A stretch of DNA of 64,000 bases from Clostridiales bacterium (GCA_019420945.1 JAHZGF010000042.1:75177-139176); one strand, 5' to 3'; counted from the stretch's first letter, positions 16,946 to 25,425 are shown. Numbers and translations are program-made. Notes: generated by a model from the sequence alone, not told the origin.

Positions 16946-17305
16946 ATGAGAGACCGTACCTTTGTCAACCACACCGTTCGCATTACCGTAGTAAAAGTGG
17001 CCTGTTACACCGATCTGGGGGAGAAGTATGCCCAGTACCGGCCCGGAGCGGATCGGGGTACCGTGGTGCCCTGTAACTTTTTCAAGGAGGGGATGACCTT
17101 CACTGTCCAGCTGGACCCCTTTGGCAACTGCAAGCCCGAGGGATTCTGCGACTGGGCCTGGGCGGACATCTGGAAAGACCTGCTGCTTTGCTGTGACCGG
17201 GCGGGCTTCTGTAACGAGGGGGAGATTGAGACCCTGCCGCCTCACTTTACCTGCTGCACCGATGGCCTGCGGCCGGTGACCTTTATGATTGAGGCCCTTT
17301 CCTGA
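16946..17305 (+). CDS. TIGR04076 family protein
   Basis: 119 residues matching this short anaerobe-associated family: an N-terminal beta strand VRITVVKVAC, then FKEGMTFTV, PEGFCDWAWADI and the C-terminal CCTDGLRPVTFMIE. Several cysteines (about residues 20, 43, 62, 68, 82-83, 89, 103-104) suggest metal or redox chemistry, but no activity is known for the family. It starts with GGGAGGCG upstream. It is divergent from clpB and shares the CIRCE-containing gap. Confidence 0.85.
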   Translation: MRDRTFVNHTVRITVVKVACYTDLGEKYAQYRPGADRGTVVPCNFFKEGMTFTVQLDPFGNCKPEGFCDWAWADIWKDLLLCCDRAGFCNEGEIETLPPHFTCCTDGLRPVTFMIEALS

Positions 17306-17321
17306 TTATTTCAATTCAATA

Positions 17322-17362
17322 AAATGCGCCGGCGTCCCTGGGCAAGGGCAGCCGGCGCATTT
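17322..17362. terminator. Bidirectional terminator between TIGR04076 and deoC
   Basis: 12-bp stem AAATGCGCCGGC / GCCGGCGCATTT with a loop that itself pairs (CCCT with AGGG). T-rich tails occur on both strands, stronger for deoC. Confidence 0.8.
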
Positions 17363-17372
17363 AGGACTGTAT

Positions 17373-18035
17373 TCAGTTATCTTCCTCTGCTTTGACCAGC
17401 TTGACAATGCGGCTGGTGCCCAGCCGGTCCGCCCCCAGGGCCAGGAAGTCCGCCCCGTCTTGGAGGGTGGAGATCCCGCCGGCGGCCTTGATTTTGACCT
17501 GAGGGCCCACATGCTGGGCGAAGAGGGCCACATCTTCCCGGGTGGCTCCTCCGGTGGAGAAGCCGGTGGAGGTCTTGATGTAGTCGGCCCCAGCCTCGGT
17601 AACGATCTGACACATACGGATTTTCTCTGCTTCCGTCAGCAGGCAGGTCTCGATGATGACTTTCAAAAGCTTGCCCTGGCAGCTTTGTTTCACCTGACGG
17701 ATTTCCTCCAGCAGATCGGACCAGCGGCCGTCCTTGACCCAGCCCAGATTGATGACCATGTCAATTTCGTCAGCGCCGTTTTGGACCGCGTCAGCAGCCT
17801 CAAAGGCCTTGACGGCGGTGGTGGAGTAGCCGTTGGGGAAGCCGATGACGGTGCACACCGGAATCCGGCCCGCCAGATAGTGGGCACACTGGGCCACATA
17901 GGAGGGGGGAACGCACACCGAGGCGGTATGGTAGTGCAGCGCCTCATCGCAGAGAGCCTGCATCTCCGGCCAGGTGGCGTCCTGCCGCAGCAGCGTGTGG
18001 TCCACATGGGACAGCAGTTGGGAGTGATCCATCAT
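17373..18035 (-). CDS. deoC: Deoxyribose-phosphate aldolase
   Basis: 220-residue class I aldolase that cleaves 2-deoxyribose-5-phosphate to glyceraldehyde-3-phosphate and acetaldehyde in nucleoside salvage. The Schiff-base lysine is Lys154 in YIKTSTGF; Asp92 (EIDMVINLG) and the VKIKAAGGI lysine complete the site. The start is ATG 18035 or the adjacent ATG 18032, both placed after AAAGGATG. It is divergent from cdd with only 29 bp between start codons. Confidence 0.95.
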   Translation of the reverse strand: MMDHSQLLSHVDHTLLRQDATWPEMQALCDEALHYHTASVCVPPSYVAQCAHYLAGRIPVCTVIGFPNGYSTTAVKAFEAADAVQNGADEIDMVINLGWVKDGRWSDLLEEIRQVKQSCQGKLLKVIIETCLLTEAEKIRMCQIVTEAGADYIKTSTGFSTGGATREDVALFAQHVGPQVKIKAAGGISTLQDGADFLALGADRLGTSRIVKLVKAEEDN

Positions 18036-18064
18036 GATAATCATCCTTTCGGGAGGTATTCCAT

Positions 18065-18457
18065 ATGACACAGCGTGAACTGGTCCAGAAGGCGCTGGAT
18101 ATGCGCCAATATTCCTACGCCCCCTATTCCAATTTCCGGGTAGGAGCGGCTTTAGAGTGCGACGACGGCACGGTGTATGGGGGCTGCAACGTGGAGAACG
18201 CCGCCTACGGCTCAAGTTTCTGCGCCGAGCGCACCGCCCTGGTGAAGGCGGTCAGCGAGGGCCATCACCGGTTTGTACGGCTGGCGGTGGCGGGGGATTC
18301 GGCGGATTACTGCTGGCCCTGCGGGGCCTGCCGCCAGATGCTCCGGGAGTTCGGCACCGATCTGGAGGTGCTGGTGGCCAACCGGGAGGGGGAGTTTACC
18401 GCCCTGACTTTGGCGGAATTGCTGCCCCACAGCTTTGGGCCGGAAACCATGGCATAA
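18065..18457 (+). CDS. cdd: Cytidine deaminase
   Basis: 130-residue zinc enzyme converting cytidine and deoxycytidine to the uridine forms. The zinc ligands are Cys53 (FCAE, with catalytic Glu55), Cys86 and Cys89 (PCGAC), the tetrameric bacterial type. The ribosome-binding site GGGAGG is 8 nt upstream, inside the 29-bp gap shared with deoC. It pairs functionally with deoC in pyrimidine nucleoside breakdown. Confidence 0.96.
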   Translation: MTQRELVQKALDMRQYSYAPYSNFRVGAALECDDGTVYGGCNVENAAYGSSFCAERTALVKAVSEGHHRFVRLAVAGDSADYCWPCGACRQMLREFGTDLEVLVANREGEFTALTLAELLPHSFGPETMA

Positions 18458-18520
18458 TTGTACCACGCCGCAGGGGAAAAGTCACTGGCCCTTTCTTTTG
18501 AGGATGGGCCGTGGTACAAT
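18457..18520 (+). promoter_or_regulatory. Inverted repeat and extended -10 promoter before the rhomboid gene
   Basis: ATTGTACCACG (18457-18467) is repeated in inverted orientation as CGTGGTACAAT (18510-18520), 42 bp apart. The right copy contains an extended -10, TGGTACAAT, in a good position for the GTG start. It may be an operator pair; the -35 is weak. Confidence 0.45.
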
Positions 18521-18559
18521 ACCAATAAATCTTTTCCCGTGCGCAAAGGAGGAAGCGCT

Positions 18560-19123
18560 GTGCTTCGCAAGATTGATTACAATGCCCCGGTGGCCCTCTC
18601 ACTGGCTATCGTGTCATTTTTGGTGCTCTGCCTGAGTTGGGTCACCGACGGACTCACCACCCGGCTGCTGTTCTGTGTCTATGGCTCACCCTGGACGGAC
18701 CCGCTGACCTATGTGCGGCTGTTTGGCCATGTGCTGGGCCATGCGGATCTGAGCCACTACATGGGCAATATGATGCTTCTGTTGCTGGTGGGCCCCATGG
18801 TGGAGGAATTTTACGGCAGTGGGCGGCTGCTGCTGATGTGCGCCGTTACGGCAGTTGTCACCGGCCTGGTGGATATGGTGTTCTTTCCCACCACCGCCCT
18901 GCTGGGAGCCAGCGGCCTGGTGTTCATGATGATTATCCTGGCCTCCATGGTCAGCTACCGGAAGGGAAAAATTCCCCTGACCTTCTTCTTCGTGGCGGCC
19001 ATGTACCTGGGTCAGGAGATCTATAACGCCATCTTTGCCGCCGACGATATCTCCCAGCTTACCCATATTATTGGCGGCGCCCTGGGCTTGATTTTCGGGC
19101 TCACCATGCGCAGGGGCAGATAA
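18560..19123 (+). CDS. Rhomboid-family intramembrane serine protease
   Basis: 187 residues, about six membrane helices. Catalytic Ser118 is in GASG and the partner is His169 (THIIGG); His61, His66 and Asn70 (HADLSHYMGN) form the conserved oxyanion helix motif. GTG 18560 is chosen as start because AAAGGAGG lies 7 nt upstream; the frame is open to 18458 but passes through a promoter-like inverted repeat. The substrate is unknown. It is followed by a strong terminator. Confidence 0.9.
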   Translation: MLRKIDYNAPVALSLAIVSFLVLCLSWVTDGLTTRLLFCVYGSPWTDPLTYVRLFGHVLGHADLSHYMGNMMLLLLVGPMVEEFYGSGRLLLMCAVTAVVTGLVDMVFFPTTALLGASGLVFMMIILASMVSYRKGKIPLTFFFVAAMYLGQEIYNAIFAADDISQLTHIIGGALGLIFGLTMRRGR

Positions 19124-19131
19124 TAAAACAG

Positions 19132-19171
19132 AAAACCGGCCTGCGACATTTGAATGTCGCAGGCCGGTTTT
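19132..19171. terminator. Bidirectional terminator between the rhomboid gene and livF
   Basis: 17-bp stem AAAACCGGCCTGCGACA / TGTCGCAGGCCGGTTTT with A and T runs on either side; it serves both converging transcripts. Confidence 0.9.
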
Positions 19172-19189
19172 TATGTTGTTGAAACGGAT

Positions 19190-19897
19190 TCAGCCGCCCA
19201 GGTATGCCTTGCGGACTGCGTCGTTGTTGAGCAGTTCGGCGCCGGTGCCGGTGGTGACGATCTTGCCGGTCTCCAGCACATAGCCCCGGTGGGCGATGGA
19301 CAGAGCCATCTGAGCATTCTGCTCCACCAGCAGAATGGTGGTGCCGGAGTTGTTCAGCTCAGTGATGATGGAGAAGATCTGCTCCACCAGCAGGGGAGCC
19401 AGGCCCATGGAGGGCTCATCCAGCATCAGCAGTTTGGGCTTGCTCATCAGGGCCCGGCCCATGGCCAGCATCTGCTGCTCGCCGCCGGACAGGGTGCCGG
19501 CTACCTGCTTATAGCGCTCCTTCAGCCGTGGGAACTGGTCATAGACCTTGGCGATGGAATCGGCAATCTCGCTGTTGGGGCGGGTGTAGGCGCCCATCTC
19601 CAGGTTCTCCTGCACCGTGAGCTGGAGGAAAATGCGGCGTCCTTCCGGGCACAGGGCCATGCCGTGGCTGACAGTCTTGTGGGCGGGGACGCCCAGCAGG
19701 GAGTGGCCCTCAAATTCAATCTTGCCGCTTCTGGGCTTCAGCAGACCGGAGACGGTGTTCAGAGTGGTGGACTTACCGGCACCGTTGGCGCCGATCAGGG
19801 TGACGATCTCTCCCTCGTTGACCTCGAAGGACACCCCTTTGATGGCGTGGATGCTGCCATAGTAGACATGCAGATCTTCCACTTTCAGCAGACTCAT
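19190..19897 (-). CDS. livF: Branched-chain amino acid ABC transporter ATPase LivF
   Basis: 235-residue ATPase. Walker A is GANGAGKST at 36-44, the signature is LSGGEQQ, the Walker B is LLMLDEPSMGLAP, and a C-terminal switch His follows. The short length and the MALCPEGRRIF segment mark LivF. It is the last gene of livHMGF, 5 bp after livG, and energises leucine/isoleucine/valine (or related) uptake. Confidence 0.95.
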   Translation of the reverse strand: MSLLKVEDLHVYYGSIHAIKGVSFEVNEGEIVTLIGANGAGKSTTLNTVSGLLKPRSGKIEFEGHSLLGVPAHKTVSHGMALCPEGRRIFLQLTVQENLEMGAYTRPNSEIADSIAKVYDQFPRLKERYKQVAGTLSGGEQQMLAMGRALMSKPKLLMLDEPSMGLAPLLVEQIFSIITELNNSGTTILLVEQNAQMALSIAHRGYVLETGKIVTTGTGAELLNNDAVRKAYLGG

Positions 19898-19902
19898 GAC
19901 GC

Positions 19903-20748
19903 TCAGTCCTCCTTCTTTTTGCCCAGGTAAGCCTCAATGACCTGGGGGTCGTTCTGGATTTCGGAGGGAGTGCCCTTGGCAATGATCTTACCGAAGTTGA
20001 GCACGGCAATGCCCTCACAGATGCCCATGACCAGATTCATGTCATGCTCAATCAGCAGCACGGCGATCTGGAACATATCCCGGATTTTGCAGATGTTGTC
20101 CATCAGCTCCGCCGTCTCCGAGGGGTTCATGCCGGCGGCGGGCTCGTCCAGCAGCAGCAGTTTGGGCTCAGTGGCCAGGGCCCGGACAATCTCCAGACGA
20201 CGCTGGGCGCCGTAGGGGAGGGAACCGGCCTGGGCGTTGGCCAGATCCTGCATGTCGAAGATGCTCAGCAGTTCCAGCGCCCGCTCATGGGCCCGCTTTT
20301 CCTCCTTCCAGTACTTGGGCAGCCGGAAGACTCCGTCCCACATACTGTACCGGGTGTGGTTGTGGAGGCCGATTTTCACGTTGTCCTCCACAGACAGCTT
20401 GTCAAACAGCCGGATGTTCTGGAAGGTACGGGCGATACCGGCCTTGTTGACCTGAATGGTGTTCATGTGGGCGGTGTCCACGCCGTCCAGCAAAATGGTG
20501 CCTCGGGAGGGCTGATAGACCTTGGTGAGCAGGTTGAACACCGTGGTCTTGCCGGCGCCGTTGGGGCCGATCAGACCGGCAATCTCGGTGCGGCCAATGG
20601 CCATATTGAAATCGTCCACGGCGGTCAGACCGCCAAAGTCAATGCCCAGATGGGCTACCTCCAGGATGGGGCTTTTGTCGATGTCCCGCTCGGGAATTTT
20701 GTTGGGGCTGGGCACTTCCACCAGCTTGGTTTCAACTCTTTTACTCAT
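19903..20748 (-). CDS. livG: Branched-chain amino acid ABC transporter ATPase LivG
   Basis: 281-residue ATPase partner of LivF. It has Walker A GPNGAGKTT, signature SLPYGAQRRLEIVRAL (a variant typical of LivG), Walker B LLLLDEPAAGMNP, and the LivG-specific loop containing ARTFQNIRLF. An extra ~35-residue polar N-terminal extension precedes the ATPase fold. ATG 20748 is inside the livM 3' end (8-bp overlap), implying coupling. Confidence 0.94.
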   Translation of the reverse strand: MSKRVETKLVEVPSPNKIPERDIDKSPILEVAHLGIDFGGLTAVDDFNMAIGRTEIAGLIGPNGAGKTTVFNLLTKVYQPSRGTILLDGVDTAHMNTIQVNKAGIARTFQNIRLFDKLSVEDNVKIGLHNHTRYSMWDGVFRLPKYWKEEKRAHERALELLSIFDMQDLANAQAGSLPYGAQRRLEIVRALATEPKLLLLDEPAAGMNPSETAELMDNICKIRDMFQIAVLLIEHDMNLVMGICEGIAVLNFGKIIAKGTPSEIQNDPQVIEAYLGKKKED

Positions 20749-21808
20749 GGACGGCGCCCTCCTCTTCCGTATTGGATTTACCCCGCAGCTTGGCACCGAT
20801 CCGACGCAGCAGGGCGCGGGCCTGGGGATTGTTGGTAATCAGCATGACCAGAATCAGCACGATGGCATAGATCAGCATCCGGTAGTCCTGGAACTGGCGC
20901 AGCAGCTCGGGGAGCACAGTGAGCACTGCGGCGGCGATAATGGAGCCCCGCAGATTGCCGATGCCGCCCAGCACCACGAACACCAGGATCAGAATGGAGG
21001 TGTTGAAGTCAAACTTCTTGGGCACGATGGAGGAGTAGTTCAGGGCGTACAGCGCGCCGGCGGCACCAGCCATGGCAGCGGAGGTGACGAAGGCCATCAG
21101 CTTGTACTTGGTCACGTTGAGGCCGCAGGCTTCAGCGGCAATGCGGTTGTCCCGGATGGCCTTGATGGCCCGGCCGGAACGGCTGTTGACCATGTTCTGG
21201 ATGATAAACAGCACAATGAGCACCAGAATGATACCGCTGACAAAGGTGGAAATTTTTTGGATTCCAACCGCGCCCATAGGGCCGTTGATGATGATGGTGC
21301 CCTGACCGCCCATGCCGATGGTGGGATCGGTCATGCTGATGTGCAGACCCTTGGCGTCCACGCCCACATAGAGGCAGTTGAGAATGTTCTTGATAATTTC
21401 ACCGAAGGCCAGGGTGACGATGGCCAGATAGTCGCCCCGGAGCCGGAGCACGGGGATGCCGATGAGTACACCCACGATGGCGGCCAGCAGGGCGCCAATC
21501 AAAATGGCCAGAGCCAGACGGACGGGACCGACGGTCACCACGTTTTTGAGGCTGGTGGCCACAATAACGCCGGTGAAAGCGCCCACGCTCATGAAGCCGG
21601 CGTGGCCCAGGCTGAGCTCACCGGAGATACCCACCACCAGGTTCAGGGACAGGGCCATAACCACATAGGCGCAGATGGGAATGAGCTGTCCGGTAAAGGA
21701 GCTGCTCAGATTGTCGGTGACCAGCAGAGTCTGAAATACGATAAAGAAGGCCACCACAATGGCGTAGTTGATAAAGCTGTTGCGGGCAGAGGGAGAAATC
21801 TTTTTCAT
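20741..21808 (-). CDS. livM: Branched-chain amino acid ABC transporter permease LivM
   Basis: 355-residue inner permease of the BPD_transp_2 family with about nine hydrophobic helices. The family cues are SGELSLGHAGFMSVGAF and RLRGDYLAIVTLAFGEI. ATG 21808 lies 6 nt after GAGGTG. It sits 10 bp downstream of livH. The charged tail ends in EEEGAVHE. It forms the membrane channel with LivH. Confidence 0.94.
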   Translation of the reverse strand: MKKISPSARNSFINYAIVVAFFIVFQTLLVTDNLSSSFTGQLIPICAYVVMALSLNLVVGISGELSLGHAGFMSVGAFTGVIVATSLKNVVTVGPVRLALAILIGALLAAIVGVLIGIPVLRLRGDYLAIVTLAFGEIIKNILNCLYVGVDAKGLHISMTDPTIGMGGQGTIIINGPMGAVGIQKISTFVSGIILVLIVLFIIQNMVNSRSGRAIKAIRDNRIAAEACGLNVTKYKLMAFVTSAAMAGAAGALYALNYSSIVPKKFDFNTSILILVFVVLGGIGNLRGSIIAAAVLTVLPELLRQFQDYRMLIYAIVLILVMLITNNPQARALLRRIGAKLRGKSNTEEEGAVHE

Positions 21809-21818
21809 GTCGCTCACC

Positions 21819-22691
21819 TCAAACTTTCTCGTTGATCTTCTTGCCCAGCAGACCGGTGGGCTTGACGATCAGCACGATGATCAGCACCGCAAACACGATG
21901 GCGTCGGAGAGCTGGGTGGAGATGTAGGCCTTGCCGAAGATCTCAATGATGCCCAGCAGTACACCGCCCAGCAGAGCGCCGGGGATGGAGCCGATGCCGC
22001 CAAAGACGGCGGCGGTAAAGGCCTTGATGCCGGGCATGGAGCCGGTGGTGGGCAGCAGGGTGGGATAGGAGGAGCACAGCAGCACACCGGCGATGGCGGC
22101 CAGACCGGAGCCAATGGCAAAGGTGAGGGAGATGGTGCCGTTGACATTGATGCCCATGAGCTGGGCGGCACCCTTATCCTCGCTGACGGCCCGCATGGCC
22201 TTGCCCATTTTGGTCTTGTTGGTGAACAGGGTCAGGCCAATCATAATGATGATACAGGCCAGGATAGTCACCATGGTGGAACCGGTCAGCACGGCGTTGC
22301 CCAGCTGAATGGAGGGCAGGAAGGAAGCCATGTCCGGGAAGATTTTGGGGTTGGAGGACCAGATCAGCAGAGCTGCATTCTGCAGGAAATAGCTGACGCC
22401 GATGGCGGTGATCAGCACCGCCAGGGAGGAGGCGCTGCGCAGGGGCTTGTAGGCCAGTCGCTCAATCACAATGCCCAGGATGGTGCACACCACCACTGCC
22501 AGCAGGATGGAGGGGATGGCGGGCCAGCCCAGATAGCTGCTGGCGCAGAAGGCCATGTAGCCGCCCACCATGATGACGTCGCCGTGGGCGAAGTTCAGCA
22601 TCTTGGCAATGCCGTAGACCATGGTATAACCCAGGGCAATGATGGCGTAAACGCTGCCCAGGCTGATGCCACTGATCAGATAGGTTAACAT
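21819..22691 (-). CDS. livH: Branched-chain amino acid ABC transporter permease LivH
   Basis: 290-residue permease with the LivH cue GYTMVYGIAKMLNFAHGD in the first third and PGALLGGVLLGIIE near the end. It is the first gene of the membrane/ATPase block. GAGGTG lies about 9 nt before ATG 22691. It is separated from the binding-protein gene by a 205-bp gap with two strong hairpins and no promoter I can recognise, so it is probably transcribed from the livK promoter at a reduced level. Confidence 0.94.
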   Translation of the reverse strand: MLTYLISGISLGSVYAIIALGYTMVYGIAKMLNFAHGDVIMVGGYMAFCASSYLGWPAIPSILLAVVVCTILGIVIERLAYKPLRSASSLAVLITAIGVSYFLQNAALLIWSSNPKIFPDMASFLPSIQLGNAVLTGSTMVTILACIIIMIGLTLFTNKTKMGKAMRAVSEDKGAAQLMGINVNGTISLTFAIGSGLAAIAGVLLCSSYPTLLPTTGSMPGIKAFTAAVFGGIGSIPGALLGGVLLGIIEIFGKAYISTQLSDAIVFAVLIIVLIVKPTGLLGKKINEKV

Positions 22692-22747
22692 AAGGTAACA
22701 CCTCGTTCTCTCTAATAAAGGTACGATACGGACGCGGGAAAACGGCG

Positions 22748-22794
22748 GCCGATCATCAGACCGGCTGATAAAGACAGCTGGGCTGATGATCGGC
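22748..22794 (-). promoter_or_regulatory. Intercistronic hairpin 2 between livK and livH
   Basis: 12-bp stem GCCGATCATCAG / CTGATGATCGGC, extended inside by CCGGCTG pairing with CAGCTGG (one G-U). There is no T run after it. Confidence 0.7.
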
Positions 22795-22834
22795 AGCCGG
22801 CGAGAGCAGGCCGCCAGGCCGGTGGTATTGGTAG

Positions 22835-22864
22835 GAGAGGGGGCGCCGGATGGCGCCCCCTCTC
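22835..22864 (-). promoter_or_regulatory. Intercistronic hairpin 1 downstream of livK
   Basis: Perfect 13-bp stem GAGAGGGGGCGCC / GGCGCCCCCTCTC with a 4-nt loop, 33 bp after the livK stop. It lacks a T run, so it is more likely a 3'-end stabiliser or partial terminator than a full terminator. Confidence 0.75.
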
Positions 22865-22896
22865 TGAGGGTCGCAATAAATGTTCAGTTGATTGGA

Positions 22897-24135
22897 TTAC
22901 TCAGCCACAACATAAGCGCCGTCCTGGATCACATAGACCTTGGGGTCCTTGTTGACCTCACCGGAGGTGGTCCAGGTCATGCCGGCACCGGTCAGACCGT
23001 CATGGGAGAAGTTGGCGTCGGTAAAGACGCTGATCAGGATCTCGCACATGTCCTCATAGCCCATATCGGTGACATCCAGACCACCGTTGTTCTCGGCGTA
23101 GTAGGTCAGAGCCTCATAGATGGCATAGACACAGTCATAGCCGTCGGCGGCAAACTGGATGGGGGTGTCGTTGAACTGGCTCTCGTATTCGGAGACAAAC
23201 TGAACAGTGGCGTCATCGGTGTCAGAGGCGGAGAAGGGGGTCATCAGCATCATGCCCTCGGCCAGGGAGACGTCGAAGCCCTCCATGCCCAGGATGCCGT
23301 CCATGCCGTCGCAGCCGAAGAAGCTGGGAGCATAGCCCATGCTCTTGGCCTGCTGCAGGATCAGAGAGGCGGGGGTGTAGTAGATGGGCAGGAAGATGAA
23401 GTCGGCGCCGGCCTTCTGAGCCTCAGAGAGCTGGACGGAGAAGTCGGTGGCGGTGTCATCGGTAAAGGTGGTGGTGCTGACGATGTTCAGACCCAGCTCA
23501 TCGGCCTTGGCCTGGAAAGCGTTGTAGATGCCGGTGGAGTAGGGATCGGAGTTATTATAGATGATAGCGATCTTCTCAGACAGCTTGTTGTCGGCGATGT
23601 ACTGAGCGGCGGTAGCGCCCTGACCGGGATCGGTAAAGCAGATCTGGAACATATTGTCCTTACCGTTGGTGACGTCGGTAGAGGAAGCAGAGGGGGTCAG
23701 CATGAACATGCGGTCGTTGTAAGCCTCAGCGGAGACAGCCACACAGGGAGCAGTGGTAACGCAGCCGACAATGGCCTGAGCGTCCCAGTCCTTCAGCTGG
23801 TTGTAAGCGTTAACGCTCTTCTCGGGGTCACCCTCATCGTCCTGGCTGTTGAACTCGATCTGGAAGTCGGAACTCAGAGCGTTGATTTCCTCCACTGCGA
23901 TGGAGTCGCCGTTGGCAGCGGCGTTGCCGTACAGAGCGTTGCCGCCGGTCAGAGGGCCGATGGCGCCCAGCTTCAGGGTGCCGGTCAAGGCGCCGGAGCC
24001 GTCAGAAGACCCGTTGCTGGAAGAGGGGGTGGAAGCGTTAGAGCTGCTGTTGCCGGATTCACCGTTGCTGCCACAGGCGGTCAGCAGAGCGAAGCACATG
24101 GCCAGAGACAGCAGCAGGGCCATGATCTTTTTCAT
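22897..24135 (-). CDS. livK: Branched-chain amino acid ABC transporter substrate-binding lipoprotein LivK
   Basis: 412-residue extracytoplasmic receptor. The signal peptide ends in the lipobox LTAC with Cys21, followed by a Ser/Asn/Gly linker. The mature part has the periplasmic binding type I fold (LKLGAIGPLTGGNALYG, then IVGCVTTAPCVAVS). ATG 24135 is preferred over the ATG two codons earlier because GGAGG is then 9 nt away. It feeds LivHMGF encoded downstream. Confidence 0.95.
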   Translation of the reverse strand: MKKIMALLLSLAMCFALLTACGSNGESGNSSSNASTPSSSNGSSDGSGALTGTLKLGAIGPLTGGNALYGNAAANGDSIAVEEINALSSDFQIEFNSQDDEGDPEKSVNAYNQLKDWDAQAIVGCVTTAPCVAVSAEAYNDRMFMLTPSASSTDVTNGKDNMFQICFTDPGQGATAAQYIADNKLSEKIAIIYNNSDPYSTGIYNAFQAKADELGLNIVSTTTFTDDTATDFSVQLSEAQKAGADFIFLPIYYTPASLILQQAKSMGYAPSFFGCDGMDGILGMEGFDVSLAEGMMLMTPFSASDTDDATVQFVSEYESQFNDTPIQFAADGYDCVYAIYEALTYYAENNGGLDVTDMGYEDMCEILISVFTDANFSHDGLTGAGMTWTTSGEVNKDPKVYVIQDGAYVVAE

Positions 24136-24190
24136 TTTCATTTTCCTCCTTATCAAGTGACCATTTGGCCGGGGCCAAAGTGGCTTTTAA

Positions 24191-24237
24191 AGAAAAAATG
24201 AGACCAGCCTTACCAGGCGTTTGTGCTGGGTCTCATT
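24191..24237 (-). terminator. Attenuator-like terminator in the livK leader
   Basis: In the livK transcript, AATGAGACC...AGC pairs with GCT...GGTCTCATT and is followed by TTTTTTCT. It lies about 25 nt after the expected transcription start and about 55 nt before the livK start codon, so it would stop transcription early. A second hairpin (TTTGGCC / GGCCAAA, around 24160-24180) follows. Confidence 0.7.
24210..24236 (-). other. Possible 8-codon leader peptide inside the livK attenuator
   Basis: ATG AGA CCC AGC ACA AAC GCC TGG TAA begins in the 5' arm of the leader hairpin and ends in its loop. No clear ribosome-binding site precedes it and it lacks Leu, Ile and Val codons, so a classical attenuation role is doubtful. 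Confidence 0.2.
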
Positions 24238-24269
24238 GCCGGTGCCTGTTTGGGCTACCGATGTTGACA

Positions 24270-24298
24270 ATTATATGGGATAACATGAATAATGTCAA
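24270..24298 (-). promoter_or_regulatory. Consensus sigma-A promoter of livK
   Basis: Minus-strand TTGACA (24293-24298), 17-bp spacer, TATAAT (24270-24275), a perfect consensus. It is flanked by an inverted pair GTTGACA/TGTCAAC (24263-24269 and 24293-24299) that could be an operator. Confidence 0.9.
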
Positions 24299-24299
24299 C

Positions 24300-24555
24300 T
24301 GTTGTTTTGGATAAAATAAAGGGCGTTTTGCAGGATGAGACCGTCAATTAGTCAAGTTGTCCTGCACATAGCATAAAAATAGGGGAAAATAACCGGGAAA
24401 AAGGGCGAGGATACACCTGCGGATGCAATCTGGAGGGGTGGCAAATTCTGTTTGATTTCTATGTAAATATGCAATAAATTGTCAACTTGATAGATTTAAA
24501 GCGAAATAGATTATTGTGATTTAATAAGAAAAGGGCGCAAAGAATGCACATAAAA
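24300..24555. other. AT-rich intergenic stretch with no gene seen
   Basis: About 250 bp that are clearly more AT-rich than the surroundings. They contain several GTCAA-type words (24296, 24343, 24351, 24481) resembling the livK promoter half-sites. I find no ORF with a ribosome-binding site and no RNA gene. Confidence 0.5.
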
Positions 24556-24558
24556 TAA

Positions 24559-24586
24559 GGGCGCGCTGCCGGCTGGCAGCGCGCCC
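24559..24586 (-). terminator. Terminator of the TrpXYZ-like operon
   Basis: Perfect 12-bp stem GGGCGCGCTGCC / GGCAGCGCGCCC, loop GGCT, with TTATTTT following on the minus strand. Confidence 0.85.
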
Positions 24587-24609
24587 AAAAGCGGATTATA
24601 AAAGGAATA

Positions 24610-25425
24610 TTATGCTTCGTTGGCAGTGGAGAGCAGGATACGGTCGTTATCCAGGGCTTTTCCGGCTCCGACGCTGAATTTCTCCAGCAGGTCTTCCACC
24701 GTCATGCCGCTGCGCTCCTCCCCTTGGATGTCCAGGACGATGCGTCCCGCGTCCATCATCAGGGTGCGGTTGCCCAGTTCCAGGGCCTGATGCATGTTGT
24801 GAGTGACCATCAGGCAGGTGATGTGCTGCTCGGCAATCACCTTGCGGGTGAGGGACAGCACCTTTTCTGCAGTGCCCGGGTCCAGGGCGGCGGTGTGTTC
24901 ATCCAGCAACAGCAGTTTTGGGGGGACCATGGTGGCCATCAGCAGGGTCAGAGCCTGCCGCTGACCGCCGGAGAGAAGCCCCACCGGCTGCTTCATCCGA
25001 TCTTCCAGTCCCATATCCAGCATGGCCAGTTTGTCCCGGAACAGCAGCTTTTCCGCCTTGGAGACCCGGCTCAGAAAAGCATTCTTGTGCCGGGCAGTTC
25101 GGAGGTAGGCCACCGCCAGGTTTTCCTCAATGGTCATGTTGGGAGCGGTACCCCGCATGGGGTCCTGGAACAGGTGGCCGATGTATCGGGCCCGCCGGTG
25201 CTCCGGCAGGAAGGTGACATCCTCGCCATCCAGTTCCACCTTGCCTTCATCCACAAAGAAACCGCCGCAGATGGCGTTGAACAGGGTGGACTTGCCGGCG
25301 CCATTGGAGCCGATGATGGTGATGAAGTCCCCGGCATTGACCTGTAGGCTCAGATGGTCCAGGGCAGTTTTTTCGTTGGCAGTGCCGGGATTGAAGGTCT
25401 TACTGATATCAGTCAAAGTCAGCAT
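24610..25425 (-). CDS. ABC transporter ATPase of a TrpXYZ-like importer
   Basis: 271 residues. Walker A GSNGAGKST, signature LLSGGQRQALTLLMA, Walker B LLLLDEHTAALDP, and switch VTHNMHQALELG. The DEHTAALDP variant is typical of ATPases paired with the ABC_sub_bind (DUF534) receptors. It overlaps the permease gene by 7 bp. Together with the upstream T-box the likely substrate is tryptophan, or another aromatic compound. Confidence 0.88.
   Translation of the reverse strand: MLTLTDISKTFNPGTANEKTALDHLSLQVNAGDFITIIGSNGAGKSTLFNAICGGFFVDEGKVELDGEDVTFLPEHRRARYIGHLFQDPMRGTAPNMTIEENLAVAYLRTARHKNAFLSRVSKAEKLLFRDKLAMLDMGLEDRMKQPVGLLSGGQRQALTLLMATMVPPKLLLLDEHTAALDPGTAEKVLSLTRKVIAEQHITCLMVTHNMHQALELGNRTLMMDAGRIVLDIQGEERSGMTVEDLLEKFSVGAGKALDNDRILLSTANEA

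Noticed and set aside
20522..22688. Several long plus-strand frames across the liv permease genes
   Set aside because: All are rich in Gly/His/Asp/Gln and mirror LivM and LivH; none has a ribosome-binding site or known domain.
24142..24300. T-box for the livK leader
   Set aside because: A terminator-like hairpin is present, but no TGGNACCGCG-type bulge motif and no Stem I could be found, unlike at valS and the TrpX-like gene.
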